From Selenomonas ruminantium subsp. ruminantium ATCC 12561 (lineage in GTDB: Bacteria > Bacillota > Negativicutes > Selenomonadales > Selenomonadaceae), in assembly GCF_000424065.1 (NCBI RefSeq), contig NZ_KE384126.1, forward strand, positions 14,637-78,636: a DNA stretch of 64,000 bases. The letters run 5' to 3'. Below are positions 25,294-33,074 of this stretch, in pieces (within the stretch, counting starts at the first letter, position 1; each line of letters starts with the position of its first letter). Below the pieces are notes generated by a model. It saw only the letters and a program-made list of their open reading frames with translations. It had not been told where the DNA came from and did not search any database. Both the position numbers and the translations under genes were made by a program.

Positions 25294-25812
25294 GTGGCAA
25301 ATTCATTAAATACGATTACCGTTGATGGGGTAACCCAGACAATGGAAAGTTATCAGGCAAGTCAGACGCAGGCCAATAAGGATAATAGTACCTTAGGCAA
25401 GGATGCCTTCTTGCAGCTGCTGGTCACGCAGATGAAATATCAGGATCCATTAGATCCACAGGATAATGGTGAATATCTGGCCCAGTTGGCCCAGTTCTCT
25501 GCTTTGGAGCAGATGACCAATGTGGCTGAAGGGCTTGGGGATGTATCGAAATTAGTCAGCAATATTGATACATCGGTATTGGTAGGACAGCTTAGCAATA
25601 TGATTGGCAAAGATGTACAATGGAATGTAGAAAGCACGAGTACGGATGCTGATGGCAAAGCAACAACTACCACCACTAAGCTGGAAGGAACGGTTACTGG
25701 TGTAAGTATTTCTGATGGCTCGCCAACGATTATTGCCAGCTCTGGCGGCAAAACTTATCAGGTATCTATTGGTGATATCAGTCGTATCGGCGAAGGTACA
25801 CAGGGGAATTGA
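25294..25812 (+). CDS. flgD: Flagellar hook-capping protein FlgD
   Basis: A 172-residue scaffold for hook assembly. The N-terminal signature LGKDAFLQLLVTQMKYQDPL is followed by QDNGEYLAQLAQFSALEQM. It has a short C-terminal domain typical of Firmicute FlgD. GTG 25294 is preferred over GTG 25285 because GAAGGTG is then 6 bp upstream. The expected next gene, flgE (hook), is missing; a hairpin terminator follows instead. Confidence 0.92.
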   Translation: MANSLNTITVDGVTQTMESYQASQTQANKDNSTLGKDAFLQLLVTQMKYQDPLDPQDNGEYLAQLAQFSALEQMTNVAEGLGDVSKLVSNIDTSVLVGQLSNMIGKDVQWNVESTSTDADGKATTTTTKLEGTVTGVSISDGSPTIIASSGGKTYQVSIGDISRIGEGTQGN

Positions 25813-25852
25813 TACTTATAGCAGGCAGGAGAAGTTGGCTGCTTGAGGATAT

Positions 25853-25903
25853 AAAGGTCGGTGTAGCTGCACCGGCCTTTACTGTTTAACAGTATTTTTT
25901 TTT
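25853..25903 (+). terminator. Terminator after flgD (two hairpins)
   Basis: AAAGGTCGGTG (25853-25863) pairs with CACCGGCCTTT (25870-25880), with one G-T pair. A second small palindrome ACTGTTTAACAGT leads straight into a run of nine T residues. Confidence 0.8.
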
Positions 25904-26008
25904 GGATTTTACGAAGAAAGTTTTCACGTGAAAAAGGGAAAAAGGGCATTCGTGACGAAATTTAAGAGAATAGGAAGCATGGTAAAGATGTAAGGGGGAG
26001 GAGCAGCC

Positions 26009-26206
26009 ATGATTAAGCTGACAAAGTTTAATTCTCAGACAAATAAAAAAGGAGAATTCGTGCTTAATGCCGAAATAATAGAAACAATAGAAGAAACTCC
26101 GGATACAGTGGTAACCTTGACAAATGGCAAGAAGTTCATTGTGGAGGAGCCTATGGAGGAAATTGTTCGTCGTGTGATGAAGTATCGTCGGGCACTTCAT
26201 CAGTAA
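26009..26206 (+). CDS. flbD: Flagellar protein FlbD
   Basis: A 65-residue protein of the FlbD family, a small protein of unclear role usually encoded just after flgE. IKLTKFNSQ and the central VVTLTNGKKFIVEEPMEEIV block are characteristic. AAGGGGGAGGAG lies before the ATG. Confidence 0.85.
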   Translation: MIKLTKFNSQTNKKGEFVLNAEIIETIEETPDTVVTLTNGKKFIVEEPMEEIVRRVMKYRRALHQ

Positions 26207-26277
26207 TTTAAATATGGACAAGTCCTCATTAACTGGTATAATATTTTAAAGAAAACAATGTACGGAGGGATAGACCT

Positions 26278-26787
26278 ATGGCTGACGAAGAAAAAGACAC
26301 AGATGAAGTGGAAGAAGAACCGAAGAAGAAATCTCCGATAATTCTAGTGGTCATCTTGGTTTTGGTAGGCCTGGTGCTCGCCGGTGGCATATCATTTTTT
26401 ATCACGACCAAAATGATGGCCGATACTGCTACAGAACAGGTCAATGAACATCATGACCCTGGTAAATTTATCAAGTTAGGTGATGCCAAAGATGGCATTA
26501 TGGTAAATGTTGGCGGGCAAAAAGCCGGTAAATTCCTGAAAGCCGGCATCGTCTTAGAGATGAATCCTGGAAAAAAGAGCAATCTTACTGAGGAAGGTGC
26601 ACTGCTTCCAGAAGCCGAAACCAAAATTCTCGATACGACCATGCAGATTCTCCGCAGTGCTAAGCTGGACGAATTCGATGCGACGCGTCAGGATGATTTG
26701 AAAAAAAAGATTAAGGATGAGCTAAACACCAAGCTGGGGCCTGGTTCTGTGTATGATGTGTATATAACGAGCTTCCTGCTTCAGTAA
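26278..26787 (+). CDS. fliL: Flagellar basal body-associated protein FliL
   Basis: A 169-residue single-pass membrane protein. An acidic cytoplasmic N terminus is followed by a transmembrane helix at about 21-43 and a periplasmic stomatin-like FliL domain ending KLGPGSVYDVYITSFLLQ. FliL rings surround the stator and stabilise it. The stator genes motAB, often adjacent, are not here. Confidence 0.9.
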   Translation: MADEEKDTDEVEEEPKKKSPIILVVILVLVGLVLAGGISFFITTKMMADTATEQVNEHHDPGKFIKLGDAKDGIMVNVGGQKAGKFLKAGIVLEMNPGKKSNLTEEGALLPEAETKILDTTMQILRSAKLDEFDATRQDDLKKKIKDELNTKLGPGSVYDVYITSFLLQ

Positions 26788-26823
26788 AAGTGTTCATATT
26801 CCAGCAGGGAGGAGGGCGTAAGA

Positions 26824-27828
26824 TTGGCAGATGAAGTACTATCTCAGTCTGAGATAGATAAACTGCTTTCCGCGCTGTCAGACGGAACCGTATCGGCAGA
26901 AGAAGTAAAAGCAGATGAAGAACAAAAGAAAGTAAAGACCTACGATTTCAAACGGCCGGACAAGTTTTCCAAGGACCAGATACGAACGCTCTTTATGCTT
27001 CATGAGAGTTTTTCCAGACTCTTAAATACGTATTTGTCCGCACACTTGCGTACGTTGGTAAATGTGGAGGTGGCCTCGGTTGAGCAGCTGACTTATCAGG
27101 AATTCATCCAGTCTTTGGCCAATCCTTCGGTTATCAGTATCGTGGCTGTACCACCCTTAAAAGGCAATATTGTCATGGAAATAAACACAGAGATTGCTTT
27201 TGCATTCATTGATCGTGTGTTTGGCGGTGAAGGCCGGGTAGGTATAAAAACTCGTGTCCTCACCGAAATTGAGGATGTGGTAATGCGCCGTTTCATTGAA
27301 ACTGCGCTGGGTCATTTGAAGGAAGCTTGGATGAATGTAGTGGAATTTTTCCCTGCATTGGAAACTACGGAATCAAATCCTCAATTTACGCAGATTGTAC
27401 CGCCAAGTGATATGGTGGTTATTGTCACCATTCAAGTGAGGGTGGGCGAAGTTGAGGGGATGATGAATATATGTATCCCCTATTTGGTGCTTGAACCAGT
27501 TATGTCAAAACTCACGACTACATTTTGGGTGGCATCATCAGTATCAAGGGATAATAATCCTGAACAGGTTAAACTCCTGCAAAAGAAGATTGAGCGTACC
27601 AAAGTACCTTTTGTGGTGCAGTTAGGACAACTCCATCTGACCATTAATGAGTTCCTGACTTTGGGATTTGGGGATGTCCTGCAAATGGACACCCGAGTGG
27701 ATGATAATTTATTGTGCTTGGTAGGTAAGCGGCCTAAGTTTTACAGCCGTCCGGGTAAGTCGGGCAAAAAAATGGCGGTCCAGATTACCAAAATTATAAG
27801 TGAAGGAGATGAAAGTGCTGATGAGTGA
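26824..27828 (+). CDS. fliM: Flagellar motor switch protein FliM
   Basis: A 334-residue C-ring protein. The N-terminal CheY-P binding motif LSQSEIDKLLSAL is followed by a CheC-like middle domain (about 45-230) and a C-terminal SpoA domain. TTG 26824 follows GGGAGGAGGGCG. The stop overlaps the fliY start. Confidence 0.95.
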   Translation: MADEVLSQSEIDKLLSALSDGTVSAEEVKADEEQKKVKTYDFKRPDKFSKDQIRTLFMLHESFSRLLNTYLSAHLRTLVNVEVASVEQLTYQEFIQSLANPSVISIVAVPPLKGNIVMEINTEIAFAFIDRVFGGEGRVGIKTRVLTEIEDVVMRRFIETALGHLKEAWMNVVEFFPALETTESNPQFTQIVPPSDMVVIVTIQVRVGEVEGMMNICIPYLVLEPVMSKLTTTFWVASSVSRDNNPEQVKLLQKKIERTKVPFVVQLGQLHLTINEFLTLGFGDVLQMDTRVDDNLLCLVGKRPKFYSRPGKSGKKMAVQITKIISEGDESADE

Positions 27829-29077
27829 CGATATGATCTCGCAAGAGGAGATTGACGCCCTGCTTAATGGCGGAGGAATACCCGCGGCAGACGACAGTCC
27901 GGCACCGGCGGGAGAGTCCGAAGCCCCGGCTGATCCATCAGCTGGCTCCGACAGTAGTTCATCTCAGTTTGATGATATACTCACGGATGTAGAAAAGGAT
28001 GCTCTGGGGGAAATCGGTAATATCTCCATGGGCAGTGCGGCAACAACCCTTTCGGTGTTGCTCGGACATAAGGTGAACATTACCACGCCTTCGGTTTCTG
28101 TTTCATCGATGAGCATGATTCAGGAAAAATACCCCATGCCCTATCTGATTGTTGAAGTAGGGTATACCATTGGTATAGACGGTAATAATGTCTTGGCCAT
28201 TCAGGCACAGGATGCAGCGATTATCGCCGATCTGATGATGGGGGGCGATGGTACCAACCCGGATACGGAAATCAATGAAATCGCCATGAGCGCGGTGGGC
28301 GAGTCCATGAATCAGATGATGGGCACTGTGGCAACGTCACTGTCCACCATGTTCAACAAGAAGATTGATATCTCGCCGCCCAAGGTAAATCTCATTGATT
28401 TTGGCAGTGAGGATAAGATTTCTGAAGTTTTAGGGCAGACAGAACCTATCGTTTGTACATCTTTCCGGATGGAAGTTGATGGCCTTATCGATAGCGAAAT
28501 CATGCAGATTTTGCCTGTGGAAGTGGCTAAGGAAATGGTTGAGGCTTTGACAAATGGCTCCGTTGAGGAACCAGAGCCGGAGCCGGCACCAGCACCTGCG
28601 CCTCCTCCACCACCGGCGCCAGCGCCAGCACCTGCACCAGCAGCTGCGCCGCCGCCAACGGCACCCCCTGCACAACAAATGGCGCCTCCGGTTATGGCAG
28701 CGCCGCCAGCAGGAGGTTATGGTGCTTATGGTATGCCTATGCAGGGAATGGCGGCAAACGTACCGGTGCAGCCTGCACAATTTATTCCGTTGAACACGCA
28801 GCCCGTGCAGGTAAATGATGCAAATATTGGTTTGATTCTCGATGTTCCGCTGTCGGTGACTGTGGAACTCGGCAGAACCAATAAATCCATTAAGGATATA
28901 TTGGAACTTACCAATGGTTCGATTGTCGAACTGGATAGACTGGCCGGTGAGCCGGTGGATATCAATGTTAATGGTAAGTTCCTGGCCAAGGGTGAAGTTG
29001 TAGTTATCGATGAGAATTTCGGTGTACGTATCACGGAAATTGCCAGCCCGGCTGAAAGGGCTGCAAAACTGCAATGA
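27821..29077 (+). CDS. fliY: Flagellar motor switch phosphatase FliY (FliN-type)
   Basis: A 418-residue switch protein combining a CheY-P phosphatase with a FliN C-terminal domain. The N terminus MISQEEIDALLNGG mimics the FliM CheY-binding motif. Two phosphatase sites follow, DALGEIGN and SAVGESMN (D/S-x3-E-x2-N). A linker of about 75 residues, mostly Pro and Ala, joins them to a SpoA domain (LDVPLSVTVELGRTNKSIKD). The start is ATG 27821 or GTG 27815; both overlap the end of fliM. Confidence 0.94.
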   Translation: MSDDMISQEEIDALLNGGGIPAADDSPAPAGESEAPADPSAGSDSSSSQFDDILTDVEKDALGEIGNISMGSAATTLSVLLGHKVNITTPSVSVSSMSMIQEKYPMPYLIVEVGYTIGIDGNNVLAIQAQDAAIIADLMMGGDGTNPDTEINEIAMSAVGESMNQMMGTVATSLSTMFNKKIDISPPKVNLIDFGSEDKISEVLGQTEPIVCTSFRMEVDGLIDSEIMQILPVEVAKEMVEALTNGSVEEPEPEPAPAPAPPPPPAPAPAPAPAAAPPPTAPPAQQMAPPVMAAPPAGGYGAYGMPMQGMAANVPVQPAQFIPLNTQPVQVNDANIGLILDVPLSVTVELGRTNKSIKDILELTNGSIVELDRLAGEPVDINVNGKFLAKGEVVVIDENFGVRITEIASPAERAAKLQ

Positions 29078-29099
29078 ACATAAGGTCGTAGAGAAGTTC

Positions 29100-29128
29100 T
29101 TGTCTAAAACAAGACTTTCTTATATAAT
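29100..29128 (+). promoter_or_regulatory. Sigma-A-type promoter upstream of cheY
   Basis: TTGTCT at 29100-29105, a 17-bp spacer and a consensus TATAAT at 29123-29128, in the 103-bp gap between fliY and cheY. It could boost cheY and the export-gate genes independently of the upstream operon. Confidence 0.6.
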
Positions 29129-29180
29129 AGAGGCAATGCTAACCAAGTCGGATGTTTTTTAAGATGAGGAGAGATGGAAC

Positions 29181-29543
29181 ATGGCAGTAAGAGTATTGGT
29201 CGTTGACGATGCGGCATTCATGAGAATGATGGTTAAAGACATCCTGTCCAAGAATGGCTATGAAGTCGTGGGCGAGGCTGAAAACGGTATGAAGGCACTG
29301 GAAAAATATCAGGAACTTAAGCCGGATCTTGTAACCATGGATATTACGATGCCGGAAATGGATGGTATCAGTGCCGTTAAGGAAATCAAAAAAGTTGATC
29401 CCAACGCCAAGATTGTTATGTGCAGTGCAATGGGCCAGCAGGCAATGGTTATTGAAGCAATTCAGGCTGGTGCTCGTGACTTTATTGTTAAACCCTTCCA
29501 GGCAGATCGCGTATTGGAGGCTGTCCGTAAAGCAGTGGGCTGA
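29181..29543 (+). CDS. cheY: Chemotaxis response regulator CheY
   Basis: A 120-residue stand-alone receiver domain. The acidic pair is in VVDDAAFMR, the phosphorylated Asp in LVTMDITMPEMDG, the Thr/Ser switch region in MCSAMG and the conserved Lys in DFIVKPF. It is phosphorylated by CheA (39471) and acts on FliM/FliY. Its stop overlaps the fliO start. Confidence 0.95.
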   Translation: MAVRVLVVDDAAFMRMMVKDILSKNGYEVVGEAENGMKALEKYQELKPDLVTMDITMPEMDGISAVKEIKKVDPNAKIVMCSAMGQQAMVIEAIQAGARDFIVKPFQADRVLEAVRKAVG

Positions 29544-30067
29544 TGGAAAGAAAACATGTGTTTTTGGCGTGTTTCGTGGGTGTGCTCATATTATTACTGA
29601 TTGCAGATCCTGCCTTGGCAGCCGATGAGGCTGCCAAGGGCGGGTATCTGGCTGGTTATGAGAATACTGACCCGCGGCCGGCGCCGATTTCCTGGTGGTC
29701 AACAATTGCTTATTTGGTCAGCCTCTTTGCTATTTTTGTCTTTGTAGTAGGGCTGGCTTATTTTGCTGCCCGCTTTATTGGCGGCAAATTTGCACAGCAG
29801 AAGCTGGGCTATGGTGGCAGGATCCTGTCGCATTTGCCCCTGGGGCCTAACCGTTCGGTATGTGTGATTGAAATGAGTGGCCGCGTGTTTATGCTGGGCG
29901 TTACAGAGCATTCCATTACACTTCTGACGGAAATTACCGATGCGGATGAAATTGACCGTTTGCATCGGGAGGACTTAGCTTTCAGCAAAATGCCGGATAT
30001 GTTCTCACAGCAGTTTGGGACATTGGCAGGGTTGGTACAGAAAGTACCGCCGCTGTTTCGTAAGTGA
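29543..30067 (+). CDS. fliO: Flagellar biosynthesis protein FliO (FliZ)
   Basis: A 174-residue protein with an N-terminal signal-like segment ending LAADEA, one transmembrane helix (about 51-73) and a cytoplasmic FliO domain (GGRILSHLPLGPNRSVCVIEMSGRVFMLG). It assists FliP assembly and heads the canonical fliOPQR order. Confidence 0.88.
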   Translation: MERKHVFLACFVGVLILLLIADPALAADEAAKGGYLAGYENTDPRPAPISWWSTIAYLVSLFAIFVFVVGLAYFAARFIGGKFAQQKLGYGGRILSHLPLGPNRSVCVIEMSGRVFMLGVTEHSITLLTEITDADEIDRLHREDLAFSKMPDMFSQQFGTLAGLVQKVPPLFRK

Positions 30068-30105
30068 TTGACTACCAAAATGGTTAAAAAAGGAGTTGTG
30101 GGCAG

Positions 30106-30864
30106 TTGAACCGCCGTAAGGTCTTTTTCATGCTGGGAGGAATAGCCTTCCTGCTGTTTATGGCACAGAACGCTGCTTTGGCTGCACCGCTTATCCCTTC
30201 GGTAAATGTTGATGTAGGTTCGTCGAACAAGCCTCAGGATGTAGCGGTGACGCTGCAGGTAATGGCGTTTTTGACCGTTCTGTCATTAGCACCGGGCATT
30301 TTGATCATGACCACGTCTTTTGTGCGAATTGTGGTGGTTATTGGTTTTTTGCGCAATGCTTTATCTACGCAAAATGCACCACCAAATCAGGTGGTTATTG
30401 CGCTATCCCTGTTTTTGACCTTTTATGTCATGTCTCCTTATTGGAGTCAGGCTAATGAAAATGGCATTCAGCCATATATGGCGGGACAGATAACACAAGA
30501 GCAGGCACTTACTAATGTGGTAGCACCGATTCGTGAGTTTATGTTTAAGCAGACCCGTGAATCGGATTTGGCATTGTTTGTGAATCTGGCTGATGATGAA
30601 CGCCCGGAAACGCAGGAAGATGTATCGACCTTTACCCTTATTCCGGCATTTATTATCAGTGAATTAAAGACAGCCTTTCAGATAGGCTTTATGATTTATG
30701 TGCCTTTTATCGTCATAGATATGATTGTGGCCAGTACACTGATGTCTATGGGTATGATGATGCTGCCGCCAGTAATGATATCCCTGCCGTTTAAGATATT
30801 ACTCTTTGTTATGGTTGATGGTTGGCATTTGTTGATTAAGTCGTTGATTATCAGCTTCAAATAG
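30106..30864 (+). CDS. fliP: Flagellar export gate protein FliP
   Basis: A 252-residue export-gate subunit with a cleavable signal peptide (about 1-26, ending ALAAP) and four hydrophobic segments. Family signatures are TSFVRIVVVIGFLRNALSTQ, FFTFY-like LFLTFYVMSP and the GMMMLPPVMISLPFK block. TTG 30106 is the only plausible start, 11 bp after AAGGAG. Confidence 0.95.
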   Translation: MNRRKVFFMLGGIAFLLFMAQNAALAAPLIPSVNVDVGSSNKPQDVAVTLQVMAFLTVLSLAPGILIMTTSFVRIVVVIGFLRNALSTQNAPPNQVVIALSLFLTFYVMSPYWSQANENGIQPYMAGQITQEQALTNVVAPIREFMFKQTRESDLALFVNLADDERPETQEDVSTFTLIPAFIISELKTAFQIGFMIYVPFIVIDMIVASTLMSMGMMMLPPVMISLPFKILLFVMVDGWHLLIKSLIISFK

Positions 30865-30901
30865 TAAAGCTAAGAACTAAAGGGATAGAGGAGCGGGGCA
30901 T

Positions 30902-31171
30902 ATGTCTGGGGATTTGGTTGTACAGCTGGGACAGGAAGCGCTGTTTATCGTTATGATTGTGGCGGCTCCCATGCTGGGATTGGGACTTATTGTCGGTTTG
31001 ATGGTCAGTGTTTTTCAGGCGACGACTTCTATTCAGGAGCAGACTTTGGCATTTATTCCCAAGATTATAGCGGTGTTTGTAGCAATTTTGATTTTTGGCC
31101 CATGGATGTTGAGAATAATGACGGAATACCTGACGAATATTTTGGTTAATTTGCCCGGCTATATCGGCTGA
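30902..31171 (+). CDS. fliQ: Flagellar export gate protein FliQ
   Basis: An 89-residue, two-helix membrane protein with the family segment GLIVGLMVSVFQATTSIQEQ then TLAFIPKIIAVF. It lies 12 bp before fliR. Confidence 0.94.
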   Translation: MSGDLVVQLGQEALFIVMIVAAPMLGLGLIVGLMVSVFQATTSIQEQTLAFIPKIIAVFVAILIFGPWMLRIMTEYLTNILVNLPGYIG

Positions 31172-31182
31172 AGGAGCAGGTT

Positions 31183-31965
31183 ATGGATTTTTTTGAACTT
31201 CTGCAAGGTCATGCGGCGGTTTTTCTGCTTCTGCTAACCCGGGTGAGTGGCATATTCATTATTTCTCCATTTTTTGGCAGCATGAATATTCCCGTATATT
31301 TTCGTGCAGCAGCTTCGCTGGCTTTTGCTTTGGTGCTTTTCCCTGTGGTGGATAATCTTCAGGGCGTAACGGCGCCGGCTGCGATTTTAGGTTATGCAGG
31401 CGCAGTGCTGGCAGAACTTTTTGTAGGCTGGCTTATCGGGTTTGTGGCCTATATTGCTTTTGCCGCCATTACCATGGCCGGCAAGGTTATGGATATGCAG
31501 GTAGGTTATGCCATAGTAAACGTAATGGATCCGACTTCCGGTCAGCAGATGCCGCTTATCGGAAGTTTTCTTTATAACTTGGCGATTATTGTCTTTGTGG
31601 TGACCAATGGACATCACATGATTATATCGGCGCTGGTGGAAAGTTTTAAGCTGGTACCTATCTTAGGTGTTAGTCCGGATTTGTCTTTGCCTATGATTAT
31701 TGCGCGTTTTACAACAGGAATATTTTTTACTGGTATGAAAATTGCTATGCCAGTAACCTTTGCTATTTTGCTGGTTAATGTTGGTATGGGGATACTAGCG
31801 CGTACAATGCCCCAAATGAATATTTTCGTAGTGGGGATTCCGATGCATCTCATGATAGGTACGTTGATTCTTATCATGGTATTGCCATTTTATGTTTTAT
31901 TTCTGGATGTGTTGTTCAATGAAATGTATGGAAATATCACCATTGCGTTGGAAGCCCTGCAATAG
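31183..31965 (+). CDS. fliR: Flagellar export gate protein FliR
   Basis: A 260-residue protein with six hydrophobic segments. GSFLYNLAIIVFVVTNGHHM and ILARTMPQMNIFVVGIPMH are conserved family motifs. Its 3' end overlaps the likely start of flhB. Confidence 0.94.
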   Translation: MDFFELLQGHAAVFLLLLTRVSGIFIISPFFGSMNIPVYFRAAASLAFALVLFPVVDNLQGVTAPAAILGYAGAVLAELFVGWLIGFVAYIAFAAITMAGKVMDMQVGYAIVNVMDPTSGQQMPLIGSFLYNLAIIVFVVTNGHHMIISALVESFKLVPILGVSPDLSLPMIIARFTTGIFFTGMKIAMPVTFAILLVNVGMGILARTMPQMNIFVVGIPMHLMIGTLILIMVLPFYVLFLDVLFNEMYGNITIALEALQ

Positions 31966-33052
31966 AAGCAGCTTTGTCTTTGACCTGCAGCTTTTTGCCA
32001 GTGATGACAAGACTGAAGAGCCGACAGCAAAAAAACGTGCTGATGCCAGGAAAAAAGGACAGGTAGGCCGCAGTACGGATATGAGTGCTGCTTTTGTCCT
32101 GCTCATGGGCTTTTTCATTCTGAAAATGCTGTGGGAATCTATTTATCATAAGATAGCAGATTATACAGCCTATGTGTTTTCCCATCTCAATCAAACGGTG
32201 GACACAGAAAGCGTGGTGCGCATCTTTATTGGTATTATTGAATTGCTGGCACAGACAGCCTTGCCAATCATGCTGGCTATTATGATGATGGGGCTGGCTG
32301 TTAATTTCTATCAGGTGGGGCTTAATTTTAATACGGAAGCGATTGGCTTTAAGCCGGACAAACTTAATCCAATCAACGGTTTTGGACGTATTTTTTCCAA
32401 GAGATCGTTGATGGAGCTGGCAAAGTCATTAATGAAAATAGCAATTATTGGTTTTTTCTTATATGATTTTATTTCTGACCATTTAATGGATTTGCCGCAG
32501 TTTATCTATTTCGATTTAACAACCAGTCTTGCGCAGATTTCGGATATCATCTTTAAGATGGCCTTTGAGGTTATCGGCGTTATTATGATTGTTGGTTTTA
32601 TTGATTATGCTTATCAGAAATGGCAGACTACGCAGGATCTGAAAATGTCCAAGCAGGAAGTCAAGGACGAAATGAAGCAATCCGAAGGTGACCCGCAGAT
32701 TAAAGGCAAGATCAAACAGAAACAGCGGCAGATGGCCATGTCCCGCATGATGCAGGAAGTGCCCAAAGCCGATGTGATTGTCACCAACCCGACCCATTTT
32801 GCTGTAGCCTTGAAATATGATAAAGGCATGGTGGCTCCGCAGATTGTGGCTAAAGGGCAGGATCTGCTGGCGCAGCGCATAAAGGAAATTGCCCGGGAGA
32901 ATAAGGTGCCTATTGTAGAGAACAAGCCACTGGCTCGTGCGCTTTATGCAACTGTGGAAGTCGGGGATATCGTTCCGGCAGAACTCTATCAGGCGGTGGC
33001 AGAGGTCCTGGCTTATGTATACCGTTTGAAAAATAATCGCCGTCGGGCGTAA
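31928..33052 (+). CDS. flhB: Flagellar export switch protein FlhB
   Basis: A 374-residue protein with four transmembrane helices and a cytoplasmic autocleavage domain holding the NPTH motif (VTNPTHFAVAL). It flips export from rod/hook to filament substrates in concert with FliK. ATG 31928 is my choice, giving a 38-bp overlap with fliR. ATGs at 31892, 31907 and 31919 are also in frame and none has a strong ribosome site. The conserved part begins at FDLQLFASDDKTEEPTAKKR. Confidence 0.93.
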   Translation: MEISPLRWKPCNRSSFVFDLQLFASDDKTEEPTAKKRADARKKGQVGRSTDMSAAFVLLMGFFILKMLWESIYHKIADYTAYVFSHLNQTVDTESVVRIFIGIIELLAQTALPIMLAIMMMGLAVNFYQVGLNFNTEAIGFKPDKLNPINGFGRIFSKRSLMELAKSLMKIAIIGFFLYDFISDHLMDLPQFIYFDLTTSLAQISDIIFKMAFEVIGVIMIVGFIDYAYQKWQTTQDLKMSKQEVKDEMKQSEGDPQIKGKIKQKQRQMAMSRMMQEVPKADVIVTNPTHFAVALKYDKGMVAPQIVAKGQDLLAQRIKEIARENKVPIVENKPLARALYATVEVGDIVPAELYQAVAEVLAYVYRLKNNRRRA

Positions 33053-33074
33053 GTAAGTTAAAAGGAGAAGCACT

